NCBI RefSeq assembly: GCF_963678635.1
Contig: NC_087066.1
Location: 26,079,986 to 26,143,985, forward strand
Length of the DNA stretch: 64,000 nt
Origin: Symsagittifera roscoffensis
Lineage: Eukaryota > Xenacoelomorpha > Acoela > Convolutidae
Reading direction: 5' to 3'
The first letter of the stretch is position 1; each line of letters begins with the position of its first letter. This document shows positions 1-11,983 of the stretch, piece by piece. The notes beneath the pieces were generated by a model. The model did no database searches, had not been told where the DNA came from, and saw only the letters and a program-made list of their open reading frames with translations. Position numbers and translations under genes: made by a program.

Positions 1-2794
1 TTTTTAAATGAAAGTTTGTGGTTTGAAAATTGCTAATTTGAGCTGATAAATAAACATATTTTTCAGTTCTAAGCTAACGCAATTACCCGTCTTTAACGAG
101 TGAATTGAAGGGAGAGAGTTCTCATGTTTGAAGGACTGAATGCTTGAAAAACTTCTATCAAATCGCTAAGCGTTTCTATTGGCTACATACTTTTTCGAAA
201 AAAAAATAGGAAAAAATTAAACATTTTGTGCGGCTTTTTGAGATTAGTTGAACAGGCTGGTAATAAAAAAAAACTGATTTAATTTTTAAAAAAAGCTTGC
301 CATACAATTTCCATATACGACACAAAAAACTTTTTCTAGGTATTTTTGAAATTTTGGCCCAAAAATTTTTTTCGTTGTTTTTTTTTCGACCTTAAATTGA
401 ATTTCGCACGCAAACAAACATTTGTCGAAAAAAAATTTTTTGCATGCAAAAATTAATTTTCTGTGTGCATAACGTAGTCCTGGACGATAAAATTGGCTTT
501 TTTCTCTTTTCACTTATTTTTTTTTCAAAACGCTGAAAATTCCTATCTTTTTTCTATGGGGTGTTTATGTATGCCTTGATCAATGTCTGTTTATTTGAAA
601 ATTCAAAATTTAAAATAATCATCATTGAAAAATTTTGCCAAAAAGTAAAAGTTCGTTACTTTTATTATATCAGTTATGAAAAACAGCGCAATTCAGTTCG
701 TTTTCTTTGCATTGTAAAAACAAGACCGTCCAATCATTGGTGCTTTGGGTAACCAAAGTCTTTGTCACTCGAGTACGGTAGCAAACACAATCGAAAAAAT
801 TTCAGAAAAAAAATTTACAAATAAAAAATGAATTTTTTTGGTTTATGGAAAAACACCTATCAAAAAATTTTCATAAATGGAAAATTGCTTATCATAGAGT
901 TTTCATACAATTTTCTGTACGTATGGAATTATATGAAATTGTATGAAAAGAATTTTCTCACATATGGAAATTGTATGATAACAATTTTTGGTCTACCCAG
1001 TGTTTACAACAACACTGCTGGTATCAGGGCGAAGCCTTGAATTTTTTGAATGCCCTTGCAGGTCTTTGAAACAGTTTTTGAAGCATTAATTAAGGAAGTT
1101 CATAAATACTTTACAAATTGAGACCAGAAGATTTTTTTAAAAAGCACGCGACGAGCTGAGCTCGTTGTTTAGACTGAAAAGAATCGAGAACAATTTTTGT
1201 GAAAAAACTTGAAAGTATCATTAGCTTACAGCCATTGTTTGTCATTAAAATAAGTTATTGCATTGTTTGGTAAGCTCAAACAAAAACGTCAAAAAGCTTG
1301 AAATTACGCAGTTTATCTAGTTATTTTGTCTGAGTTTGTTAAGGCCCTCTATCTGCTTTGTTTTTACAAAAAAAATGCAATTCTTGGACAAGGTAACTAT
1401 GAGTTATTTTAAAGTTTTCAACTGTAAAAAGTGTTGGCTTCATGATAAGTTATCGCGCAGAGCCGTTTTTTCAAAATAGTTCAATTCGGTAGATAAAAAT
1501 TTTGAAGCTATACGTCTTTTAGCAGAAATCGTTATCTATCATTAAGCGTAGGAAAAAAACATAAAAAATTCTCATCTATGAGCCACCTTAGGAATTGAAT
1601 AAAAAAGCTTTTTAGTGTACTTTGAAAATAATTTTTTTTCTTTTGCTGTATAACTCATATTTTTCTGGAAATTTTTCCTTTTTAATGATTTCAATTTTTT
1701 AAAAAAAAATTGCTCTTTGCAAGCTAAGGATACTATGTTTGTTTTTGTTCCTGCTTTAAAGAAAACTACGGAATAATTGTGCTTGAGGTAAACTTTTCTC
1801 CTGCCCATTTTGGATTTTTTATTCAGCCAATTTTAAACAAAATTTTTCAAATCATCGGTATAACAAAACTCTTTTGAGCTCAAATTTAGAAAGATGTATT
1901 GAAAGTTTATGGCGCTTTGAAATTGTCAGTGTGGCTAATTGGGGATAATTAACGCTGCGCGTGAGATATTTTGTGCTGAGAACTCGTAAGCGGAGATTTA
2001 GTCTGTCGTAGAGCATATTTGAATAAATTGATAATATTAGGTATCTAGACTCATATCAAAATTTAAAAAAATCAAAAAAAAATCAAATTTCTTCTCTTTG
2101 TTTTTGAATTTTTTTCTCCAATAGTGTTTTTCAAAATCGGTTTCAAAGAATTCAGAAAAAAATAGGAACAATCAGAGCTCTGCCTTGATACGCAAAGTCT
2201 TGTATGTTTTACCTTTAAAATAGTTTGAAGAGAAAAACAAACATCCGTATTGACACTTCACTTTTGGTTTTGACGTAATGACACCCTCATTTCAAAATTT
2301 AGCAAAAAAATCGATCATATGGCAAAAGCGCAATAATTCTCACCGAAGTTCAAAAACTACATCGAATCATCTTAAATTGCACGAAATAAGTTAAAAAAAA
2401 ATGTTTTTTTTTTCATTTGAAACGGAAAATATTTCAAGCAATTTAATTTTTTAAACAGTTTTCATAACTGCTTATTCCTTTTTGATCAAATGAAACTTTT
2501 GAACATAAATGCAATGTTGTAGTGAAACTTTCCGAAAGTTCGTAGCAGATAAACCAAAATTGCTTCAAAAGACTCTTCGGAGCTGTAGTAGTGTTGCAAT
2601 ATGAGAACCAATTAAATGCAAATGTTTGCCAAATGTTCCGATTTTTGAAGAAATTGGCGAAAAATTCAAGTTAGGGATTACGAATCCAAACAATTACAAA
2701 CTTTTATTTACTCATTTTGAGTTTTTTAAAAGCATAAAAATGTTGATTGATATTCAGAGCTCAATTTTGATTAAGTGTCTTACTTGAAATTATT
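1..2794. repeat. 2.8 kb tandem repeat, unit 1
   Basis: The first of two adjacent, highly similar AT-rich units. It opens with GAAAGTTTGTGGTTTGAAAA, and the same string recurs near 2804 and, with a few changes, near 5531. Long A and T runs interrupt every frame. The short open frames inside (for example 286-513 minus) recur in unit 2 only because the DNA is repeated. No tandem internal periodicity, TIR or LTR is visible. It could be a long-period satellite or a local duplication of a dispersed repeat; the relic at 8706 favours a dispersed family. Confidence 0.9.
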
Positions 2795-5520
2795 TTTTTA
2801 ACTGAAAGTTTGTGGTTTGAAAATTGCTAATTTGAGCTGATAAATAAACACATTTTTCAATTCTAAGCTAACGCAATTACCCGTCTTTAACGAGTGAATT
2901 GAAGGGAGAGAGTTCTCATGTTTGGAGGACTGAATGCTTGAAAAACTTCTATCAAATCGCTAAGCGTTTCTATTGGCTACATACTTTTTCGAAAAACAAT
3001 AGGAAAAAATTAAACATTTTGTACGGCTTTTTGAGATTAGTTGAACAGGCTGGTAATAAAAAAAAACTGATTTAATTTTTAAAAAAAGCTTGCCATACAA
3101 TTTCCATATACGACACAAAAAACTTTTTCTAGGTATTTTTGAAATTTTGGCCCAAAAATTTTTTTCGTTGTTTTTTTTTCGACCTTAAATTGAATTTCGC
3201 ACGCAAACAAACATTTGTCGAAAAAAAATTTTTTGCATGCAAAAATTAATTTTCTGTGTGCATAACGTAGTCCTGGACGATAAAATTGGCTTTTTTCTCT
3301 TTTCACTTATTTTTTTTTCAAAACGCTGAAAATTCCTATCTTTTTTCTATGGGGTGTTTATGTATGCCTTGATCAATGTCTGTTTATTTGAAAATTCAAA
3401 ATTTAAAATAATCATCATTGAAAAATTTTGCCAAAAAGTAAAAGTTCGTTACTTTTATTATATCAGTTGTGAAAAACAGCGCAATTCAGTTCGTTTTCTT
3501 TGCATTGTAAAAACAAGACCGTCCAATCATTGGTGCTTTGGGTAACCAAAGTCTTTGTCACTCGAGTACGGTAGTAAACACAATCGAAAAAATTTCAGAA
3601 AAAAAATTTACAAATAAAAAATGAATTTTTTTGGTTTATGGAAAAACACCTATCAAAAAATTTTCATAAATGGAAAATTGCTTATCATAGAGTTTTCATA
3701 CAATTTTCTGTACGTATGGAATTATATGAAATTCTATGAAAAGAATTTTCTCACATATGGAAATTGTATGATAATAATTTTTGGTCTACCCAGTGTTTAC
3801 AACAACACTGCTGGTATCAGGGCGAAGCCTTGAATTTTTTGAATGCCCTTGCAGGTCTTTGAAACAGTTTTTGAAGCATTAATTAAGGAAGTTCATAAAT
3901 ACTTTACAAATTGAGACCAAAAGATTTCTTTAAAAAGCACGCGACGAGCTGAGCTCGTTGTTTAGACTGAAAAGAACCGAGAACAATTTTTGTGAAAAAC
4001 CTTGAAAGTATCATTAGCTTACAGCCATTGTTTGTCATTAAAATAAGTTATTGCATTGTTTGGTAAGCTCAAACAAAAACGTCAAAAAGCTTGAAATTAC
4101 GCAGTTTATCTAGTTATTTTGTCTGAGTTTGTTAAGGCCCTCTATCTGCTTTGTTTTTACAAAAAAAATGCAATTCTTGGACGAGGTAACTATGAGTTAT
4201 TTTAAAGTTTTCAACTGTAAAAAGTGTTGGCTTCATGATAAGTTATCGCGCAGAGCCGTTTTTTCAAAATAGTTCAATTCGGTAGATAAAAACTTTGAAG
4301 CTATACGTCTTTTAGCAGAAATCGTTATCTATCATTAAGCGTAGGAAAAAAACATAAAAAATTCTCATCTATGAGCCACCTTAGGAATTGAATAAAAAAG
4401 CGTTTTAGTGTACTTTGAAAATAATTTTTTTCTTTTGCTGTATAACTCATATTTTTCTGGAAATTTTTCCTTTTTAATGATTTCAATTTTTTTTTAAAAA
4501 AATTGCTCTTTGCAAGCTAAGGATACTATGTTTGTTTTCGTTCCTGCCTTAAAAAAATTACGGAATAATTGTGCTTGAGGTGAATTTTTCTCCTGCCCAT
4601 TTTTGATTTTTTAGGCCAATTTTAAACAAATTTTTTCAATTCAACTGTATAATAAAACTGTTTTGAGCTCAAATTTAGAAAGATGTATTGAAAGTTTAAC
4701 GCTGCGCGTGAGATATTTTGTGCTAAAAACTCGTAAGCGGAGATTTAGTCTGTCGTAGAGCACATTTGAATAAATTGATAATATTACGTAACTAGACTCT
4801 TAGCAAAATTTGAAAAAATCAAAAAAAAACTCAATTTTCTTCTCTATGTTTTGAAGTTTTTTCTCCAATAGTAATTTTCAAAATCGGTTTCAAAGAATTC
4901 AGAAAATAAAAACAATCAGAGTCTTGTTTGTTTTACCTTTAAAATGGTTTGAAGAGAAAAACAAAGATCCGTATTGACACTTCACTTTTGGTTTTGACGT
5001 AATGACACCCTCGTTTCAAAATGTAGCAAAAAAATTGATTATATGGCAAAAGCGCAATTTTTCTCACCGAAATTCAAAAACTACATCGAATCATCCTAAT
5101 TTGCACAAAATTAGTGCAAAAAAAATGTTTTTTTTTTCATTTGAAACGGAAATTATTTCAAGCAATTTAATTTTTTAAACAGTTTTCATAACTGCTTACT
5201 CCTTTTTAAACAAGTGAAACTTGTGAACATAAATGCAATGTTGTAGTAAAAATTTCCGTAAGTGCGTAGCAGATAAACCAAAATTGCTTCAAAAGACTCT
5301 TCGGAGCAGTAGTAGTGTTGCAATAAGAGGACCAATTAAATGCAAATGTTTGCCAATTGTTCCAATTTTTGAAGACATTGGCGAAAAATTCAAGTTAGGG
5401 ATTACGAATCCAAGCCAATTACAAACTTTTATTTGCTCATTTTGAGTTTTTTAAAAGCATAAAAATGTTGAATTGATATTTAGAGCTCAATTTTGATTAA
5501 GTGTCTTACTTGAAATTATT
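2795..5520. repeat. 2.7 kb tandem repeat, unit 2
   Basis: Second copy of the preceding unit, in direct orientation, differing by scattered substitutions and small indels. The clearest indel is about 42 bp: the stretch around 1908-1950 of unit 1 is missing at about 4696 of unit 2, at a short TTTA/TTAA microhomology. Several other small gaps near 4600-4920 make this copy shorter. I see no coding potential. Confidence 0.9.
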
Positions 5521-5714
5521 TTTTCAAATAAAAGTTTGCGGTTTGAAAATTGCTAATTTGAGAAGATAAATAAACAAAATTTTCAGTTCTAAGCTAACGC
5601 AATTACCCGTCTTTGACGAGTGAATTGAAGGGAGAGAGTTCTCATGCTTGAAGGACCGAATGCTTGAAAAACTTCAACCTATCAAATCGCTAATCGTTTC
5701 TATTGGCTACATGC
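5521..5714. repeat. Truncated third tandem unit
   Basis: About 190 bp matching the first part of units 1 and 2 (AAAGTTTG through TCTATTGGCTACAT). After this the match stops abruptly and unique sequence begins. It contains a small insertion relative to the other units near 5675. This marks the right edge of the array. Confidence 0.8.
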
Positions 5715-6295
5715 TATTCTCACAAAATCGAAATCAAAGTTAACAGAAAATGTATCAAATCGGTGGAAAATAAAATTTTTTTTTTACAAATTGCGGGTTT
5801 CAACTGCATTACTAGTCAGATAAACTTCAAAATTAATGAGTTCAAAATCATAAGAATTTTTAGTTTTGAAAACTCATCTGCTTATTATCTAATCGGTCAA
5901 TATTAACACTAATGGCCTGGATTTGTTTTCTTATTTTGATATTTTTGCGATTCAGTTTGAGATTTTGAATACTCAATTCTGATTGGCTGAAAGTAAGCTA
6001 AAATTAATTTCAAGCACTCGGTCCTTCACGCATGAGGGACGCCACCAATTGAAGCATGCTAACTGAAAGGATTATTGCGTTACTAGATGCAAATTATGTG
6101 GCCGTGTGCTTTATGTCGGTTGATGGGAAATTCAAAGAAAATTAAGCAAAAATGTTATTCAAAACTAATTGAAAAGCCGTGAAAAATTGTCTGAGCAATC
6201 AAGGTACGACTCGCGCTCTTGTTTTTTATTCATGCTCCGTTATATCTCTGATTTTGATAACACTGATCTCTGATTTTGTTTTCAACCATATTTGA
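5715..6295. other. Unique AT-rich spacer, no gene seen
   Basis: Between the tandem array and the inverted-repeat element. I see no open frame with recognisable content, no RNA gene and no repeat with other parts of the window. Confidence 0.5.
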
Positions 6296-7365
6296 TTACC
6301 CGCACCGAAGTTTCATGGCTAATACTCGATTATAATGGATTTTTATTGACCAAAAAAGCTGTCTATATTATCGATTATCATGTCAAATTTAGACCACGTA
6401 AATTTGTCAACTTTAGACCGATTTTAATTGATTATTTTGGAAAAATTTAAATCCATTATAATCAATTATAATCGATTATAATCCATTTTTGTTTTCAATA
6501 TGATGGATTATTTTTTGCACATAAAATCCATCAAAATTGATAAAGTTTTGTAAATAATTACTTTTGTTCTGCAAAACTCGAACAAACACGTTCATCCAGA
6601 GGCGGCCAATATGTGGTAATTTTCCAATAAATGCCCAAAAACAGCATTTTTGACCATTTCCTCGCGTAAATCCCCCCACCAACGTACCCCCCCCCCCCCC
6701 CAACGAATCTCCCCCAACGTACCCCCTCCCAACGTACCCCCCCCCCCCCCCCCAACAACAACAACAACAACGTAGCCCCATCCCCGCCCCTAATATATCC
6801 ACCCAATGACCCCCCTCCCCAACGTACCCATCCTCCAACATATCCCCCCCCCCCCAAAGTACCCCTCCCCCAACAAACGACGTACCCCCTTCACGTACCC
6901 CCATATCCCACATACCCCCCAACCACGACGTACCCTCCCTCCCTCTCTCTCGTTAGGGGACATCTAACTGTAGTAAGGGTAAGCGGGGTTGGTGTGGGAT
7001 CTATAGGTAACTTTTTGTAGTTTTTCATAAACAAGATTGAAATAGGAAAAAGAAAAATTAAGCGAGAGAACAAAATAACTAACTTAAGTTTAATAAAGTT
7101 ATGAAAAAATGAAATAACACACAAAAAGATTTGAATAAATAAATTATAACTCATTATGATCGATTAAAATGGATTATTTTTCTTGTGATACTTTTTTGAA
7201 AATAATCGGTTATAATCGATTAGATTGGGATTTTATTGCTTAAAAAGTATATCGTTATAATCCATTTTCAATCGATTATAATCGATTATTTTTGTTATTT
7301 TATAGAGACTGACAATGAAAATCCAATATAATCGATTATTATCCATGAAATTTCAGTGCGGGTAA
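6296..7365. mobile_element. Non-autonomous TIR element (MITE-like), 1.07 kb
   Basis: The left end reads TTACCCGCACCGAAGTTTCA, and the right end is its near-perfect reverse complement, ending TGAAATTTCAGTGCGGGTAA. The match continues inward for about 50 bp with few mismatches, through a TCATGG..AATA..CGATTATA..GGATTTT..ATTG pattern. If the target duplication is TA, the inverted repeats proper begin CCCGCAC. Both arms (about 6320-6520 and 7150-7350) are packed with imperfect ATAATCGATTATAATCCATT palindromic motifs. There is no transposase, so it would depend on an enzyme supplied elsewhere. The superfamily is unassigned; a TA duplication would fit Tc1/mariner-like elements. Confidence 0.75.
6670..6950. 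repeat. C-rich minisatellite core (CCCCCAACGTAC)n
   Basis: A strongly strand-asymmetric block inside the TIR element: runs of 5-16 C separated by AACGTA, AACAAC or AATATA on the plus strand. The complementary strand therefore has many G runs, able in principle to form G-quadruplexes. Long glycine- and valine-rich minus-strand reading frames here are artefacts of the GGGTACGTTGG repeat. It is the only strongly GC-rich tract in the left third of the window. Confidence 0.85.
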
Positions 7366-7757
7366 ATATGATGCAGTACTGTTACAATGAACACTCACAA
7401 ACCACGCCACCTCTGATCGGAAATAAATTAACGCTGACACATTTCTTGCGCAAACAGCGTTTTTACGGAAACGAAAATAAAACAAGCCATTCAGGTCCAC
7501 TCCTGGACCGAGACAAGTTTTTCATGAATGTATAATCAAGAAATAAAATGTCATTATATTCCTCTATCAAGGACTCTCAACGGGGCGGTTTTTGGAAACA
7601 TTAAAACAAACAAAACCCATGTCTGGTGCAATTTTCTAAAATCTGAAATACTTGAAGTTTGAATTTGAAATGAATAGAAAAAATTTGTGTTTTTTGACTT
7701 AATCTTCAGTTTGTTTCAGCTCTATTTTGAACATTGCAGCAAAACCATTGCTTGTAG
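7366..7757. other. AT-rich spacer, possible 5' flank of a gene
   Basis: No gene of its own. It ends with TTTGTTTCAG at 7720, a good 3' splice or trans-splice acceptor, just before the small open frame at 7758. A second AG-ending stretch (ACATTGCAG) follows within 20 bp. Nothing else is recognisable. Confidence 0.35.
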
Positions 7758-7907
7758 ATGGCCGAACAAAAAAAGAAAGCTACAGACATTTTACTGGAGG
7801 AAGGAAAAGACCTGTTCGAAAAGTACTGCGAAAAAGAGGATTTACCTTTGATGTTACCCCCAGCTCCCTCGCAACAGAGAATCGACGTTTACGAAGGATC
7901 TATTTAA
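7758..7907 (+). CDS. Possible small 5' exon or short ORF (49 codons)
   Basis: An ATG at 7758 opens a 49-residue frame of balanced, protein-like composition: MAEQKKKATDILLEEGKDLF, then a charged stretch and a proline-rich LMLPPAP. It follows TTTCAG and TTGCAG acceptor-like sites by less than 40 bp, so it could be the first coding exon of the NERD-ATPase gene 2.5 kb downstream, on the same strand. No strong GT donor is visible: GAC|GTTTAC near 7885 is the only candidate before the stop, so the join to 10398 is a guess. It may equally be chance. Confidence 0.3.
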   Translation: MAEQKKKATDILLEEGKDLFEKYCEKEDLPLMLPPAPSQQRIDVYEGSI

Positions 7908-8705
7908 TTTTGATCTTTTACGATAGTCGAATCATTGTTTTTTTCACAGTAAAATTTCCCATTTAGACCTTAGCAAGTTATAGACTCCATAATACAAAAT
8001 TTTTTGTGTGATTGGGCTATGATTTTTTTTTACTGAGTTTTAGGGGCAGGTCTATAATGGTAGTTAGTCACGTTTGCTTAGAACTTAATTTGCCCCAAAA
8101 AATCAGAGATAATTAGTCACCAGCGAACTAGTCACATACGCAGTTTTTTATCTATCAATTTTCCGTGCACGGCAGTTTTATGAAATAACTATGACTATTA
8201 GACATGGCGTTATTAAACCAAAATAGTTTGAAATTTTATTTAAGATGACTTTTTCCTGCGAGTTGTCTTTTTGCGTTCTTTTCAGGAGATAAGATGGCGC
8301 TATGCTTTTTCTGAAAGTTACTGAAGGAGCAAAGCACAATTCGTCAAACAAGTTTACAAGTTTTAATCAAAAATTGACAAATTTTCCAGTTTGGATCTTT
8401 CAGATTTCGTCAAGAAAATTATGAATGGATGAAATAGCTGTCTTTTCATTGGGTCTTTTCTGAAATAGATAACTATTTTGAAGTTTGATTTTTTTATTGT
8501 CCTGATGATTGGGGATTGAAGTCAGGAACGTTTTTTGGGACGTTTTTTTATATCAAAATTGTTCAATCATGATAACATTACACTGTAAAAACATTGGCCT
8601 ATTATCCTTCTCTGTTATTCTAAGTTTGGGCTTATTTTGCTTAGTTATTGCTCGATCTTGATCAATTTAACTGATCGAGGACACATGACATAGGAAGAAT
8701 CACTT
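7908..8705. other. AT-rich spacer or intron, no gene seen
   Basis: Low-complexity AT-rich sequence with no supported open frame. If the 7758 exon and the 10398 exon belong together, this is intronic. Confidence 0.35.
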
Positions 8706-8850
8706 AACAACAAAACTGCTAGTATCTGGGCGAAGCCTTGATTTTTCAAATACCCTTCAAGGTCTTTGAAACAGTTTTTGAAGCATTAATTAAGAAATTT
8801 CATAAATACTTTGGAAATTGAGACCAAAATATTGGTCTTTTTTCTAAAAA
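8706..8850. repeat. Diverged relic of the 2.8 kb repeat
   Basis: The run from AAAACTGCTAGTATCTGGGC through TTGAGACCAAAATATT aligns with positions 1011-1140 of tandem unit 1: the GGGCGAAGCCTTGA, GGTCTTTGAAACAGTTTTTG and AAGCATTAATTAAG blocks are shared. It lies outside the array and is more diverged, showing that the unit belongs to a dispersed family. Confidence 0.7.
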
Positions 8851-10397
8851 AAAACATTTTCATTTAATTCTTTCCACACGCTTTCGCAAGCAATGTTCTT
8901 TACTAATGTTTAAAAATGTTTTAATTATAACAAATATCTTGCCTCATTTAAAACTATTTCTGAGCTTACGCACTATAACCTTTCAAAAAACGATTACAAA
9001 AACAATAGTTTTTCAGCTCATTGCGTCCATACATTTTAGCTAAATTGTTTATTCATATTGATTAGTTAACCAGTCGAAATTAGTCCGGAGAAAAAAAATC
9101 ACCCCAGGTTGAAACCTTCCGTCAATTTCTTCGAAAAAAAAAGATTAATTAAAACTTGATGCTTTAAGCTTCGGTGTAAGGCGCGAAAAGATCGAAACAT
9201 AAAATTATAACAAATCAACATCAAATTGAAAATTGGGTTTACAGGTAAACTTAATACGAAGACTTGAAAATCATCCTTTAATCACAAACTTGTCAATCAG
9301 TTGAAAAAATCTCAAGCCTTCTAGATTAAGAGTAATTAACGTAGCGAAAACTCTTATTGCTGATTTTTTTCCGGAAAAAAATTTAAAATGTGCATAAAAG
9401 TCCCAAACAACTACAGGTGTGCGTTCATACATATTGATGCATTTATGAATGCACTTAGTTATATATGCACTTTTTGAGTTCAATTGAAACTTATCTGCTG
9501 AAAGTGACGTTAATAGCACTCTCCAAATACGAACGTGGAAATGGCGCAAAAAAACGTGAATTATTTCTAGTTTCAAAAGTGGAATTTAATTTTTAGATTT
9601 CCAGCTGATTAAAAAGTTTACATGTAGAGCCAGTTTTCTCGAATTGGGTTGATGTTATCAAACGCCAATCATAAATCGTTCTAGAATTTTTAAGAGCTGA
9701 TTTGGCATCTATTTTATTTCTTTGAAATTCGAAAGTTGGGATATTTTCAACAAAGTCAGTATTTTTCTCAATGTTTACTTGCGTTCATTACTCTTTTCTA
9801 ATCTCCGAATAATATTTTGTGAATAATAAAAATAACGGCTCGAAGATTTCCAAAGCTCAGAACAGTAGCACGTAAACCGCTGTCCAATTCCCAATTCAAA
9901 TTGTTGAGCTTGTAAAATTTCGCAAAGTAATTAAAAAACATTCAATTTCAGCAAAAAAAAATCCCAATATGGTAACTTTTACCCATACTGACATACTAAA
10001 AAATGATTTATTTAATTTGGTTTATTCAAAAATTATACTTTTTATAAAAATGTTTTTGTTTGAAAGTCAATTTGTTTGAGTAACTTAAGTTAGCATGCGT
10101 GTCCGTAAATTTTGCTTTAAAGTCATCTGAGTTTTTTTGCCATCTTTGGTTTTAAATTTTTTTGCCATCTTTAGTTTGGTTACCTTTTTTTATAACGCAT
10201 GGAAAACAATTACGCATGCCAAGGTAAAAACTCTTACATCAATGCTTAGAATTGTAAAATCAATATTATTTGGCATAAAAGCTCACTTTTTGCTGTTGAC
10301 TCCGGTTTTTCAAAAAATATAAGTAGGTGAAATAATTTAACCCGATCCTTTTGAAGAATACGACGTTAGAAGAAATAAAGACATCGCTGACGACCAG
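8851..10397. other. AT-rich spacer or intron
   Basis: No supported gene. Near 10133-10175 a ~25 bp string TTTTTGCCATCTTT(G/A)GTTT occurs twice in tandem. The last ~50 bases before 10398 stay open in the frame of the downstream exon (from the codon after TAA at about 10339), so the real exon start may lie a little upstream of the ATG. TTTTGAAG near 10357 is a possible acceptor. Confidence 0.35.
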
Positions 10398-11881
10398 ATG
10401 AGACAAAAGGACTACGAAGCAGAAGTTAAAGTGTACCGAGCCCTTGAAAAGCTAAATGAACCAATCCTTGTTCTACATGGTCTTAAGTACAATCGCTATC
10501 AGTTCACAATGTGGGATGCTAAACCCAACTGCAAAAAGTCAGAACGGAACAAAGATGAAGGCGAACATGATTTCGTGGTCATAGGTCCTGATTATATTGT
10601 TATAATTGAAGTTAAGAACCCTTCTACTTCTGAAACATCACCATTTTTTCCATCTTCTGCTAAAAAATCCAAAAAAGATCCAATTGGTACTTCTATTGAA
10701 AAATCACGAGCACAGTTTGAGAAAGCAATCAAACTTGTGCAAGGAATAGCTGAAACGTTTAACCCTGAGAGCCAAGCGTCGATTAAACTGTTCCAAATAG
10801 TAGCGTTTCCTAATTTGAATAAAGCGGCACTATCTTCTGTTATCAGCAGTTCTGGTGTAAGCACTTCGAATGGAAACTCATCTGAACAGAACAGCTTGGG
10901 AGCAACAATCTTGACCACTGCAGATCACTTAGAAGACTTCAGTTCATTCTGGAACGACAAAATAAAATGCAAGAGTTCTTCCAAAATACAAGTTTGTGGT
11001 GATATTATAAAAATACAGCATGTGCTACTTCGTTTATTTGTTGCTACGGGAAAAGATGGCAAAGAAATTGATAAATGCAAAATTTGTCTGACTGAGTGTG
11101 TAAAAGAAATTGACCGAAAACTACGAGACAGTGAGATCACATTTGCGACTTCCAAACGACCCCCGAACCCTAAAGTGGTCAGCACCAGTGATATACATCT
11201 TGTTGGAGGAGTTAACATCTTCCGTGACTGTTTGGGCCTTAAGTATATCACAAAAGAACAACTACAAGCATATAATCACCCGATCGAGCATTTGATAATC
11301 ACTGGACCAGCTGGATCTGGGAAAACGTTGGTTTTACTTGCAAGAGTTATGCGTCTGGCATTAATTGAACCTACAGCCAAGATTGAGCTCATTGTGATGA
11401 ATGATATGAAACTAGTTAAATACGCGGATATTTTCAGAAAGGCTCATCTGAAAGTGATCGAATGGCAAGAAGACTATTTGGATTCGAATGATACAGATGA
11501 CATATTGAAAAACTGTCAAGTGCTAATTACTCACCAGAAACAAAAATATCTTAGATTACGAGATCAGTTCAAATATAGATTTGTTGACGACTTTCAGTTT
11601 GTAGACGGAAAAGAGGATATTAACCATTTACTGTCAACTTTGAAAATCAACAATATGTCAGTGGATTTCAATCAAAATTACCTTTCTGCCGAGCAAAATT
11701 TACTGGAGAGTGTATCAAGTCCTCAACTTGATAACAGCAGCACTCTCGTTGCATCTATTTCAGTAATCTATTTAACTGGAACTTATCGGAATAGTCGAAA
11801 CATTGTATCGCAGCTCATGACACTGAGTTGGTTCTTGGGTCAAGACGATGATAAGACGCCACCCGAAGAGATAACCACAAA
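10398..11881 (+). CDS. NERD nuclease domain - P-loop helicase-like ATPase, partial gene
   Basis: One long exon encodes about 495 residues. The N-terminal part has the NERD (nuclease-related) signature: HDFVVIGPDYIVIIEVKNPS at about residues 57-76 supplies the D..ExK restriction-endonuclease-like triad. Near residue 301, IITGPAGSGKTLVLLARV is a Walker A P-loop. FVDDFQFV near 396 fits a Walker B/motif II, and YLTGTYRNSRNIV near 459 resembles the arginine-bearing motif of SF1/UvrD-like helicases. The pairing of NERD with a helicase-type ATPase is known in bacterial and some animal proteins thought to process DNA or RNA. The C-terminal helicase motifs are missing. Reading ends at ACAAA|GTAAGA, an excellent splice donor, so the stop just after it is probably intronic and the gene continued downstream; a copia insertion now follows within 1 kb. 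An upstream exon is likely. It may be a live multi-exon gene or a stranded fragment. Confidence 0.75.
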
Positions 11882-11887
11882 GTAAGA
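11882..11887 (+). promoter_or_regulatory. 5' splice site ending the NERD-ATPase exon
   Basis: GTAAGA follows AAA at 11879-11881, matching the metazoan donor consensus. It precedes the in-frame TAA-type ending, which is why I end the exon here rather than at the stop codon at 11883-11885. Confidence 0.55.
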
Positions 11888-11983
11888 TTTATTTTGAGAA
11901 AAATAATTGCTCTTGAAAAGCTACCCACTTTAAAATAATTTTGATACTGATTTTAATGAGCTCTTTTCTGGAAAAATACAAAA

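Noticed and set aside
286-513. 75-codon minus-strand frame repeated at 3079-3306
   Set aside because: Identity between copies follows from the tandem duplication; the sequence is A/T homopolymer-derived and has no recognisable motif.
6476-6922. Glycine- and valine-rich minus-strand open frames of 99-148 codons
   Set aside because: They are the direct translation of the C-rich minisatellite and have no start, domain or codon bias independent of the repeat.
9271-9576. 101-codon minus-strand frame
   Set aside because: No recognisable domain, hydrophobic/AT-driven composition, and no supporting splice or start signals.
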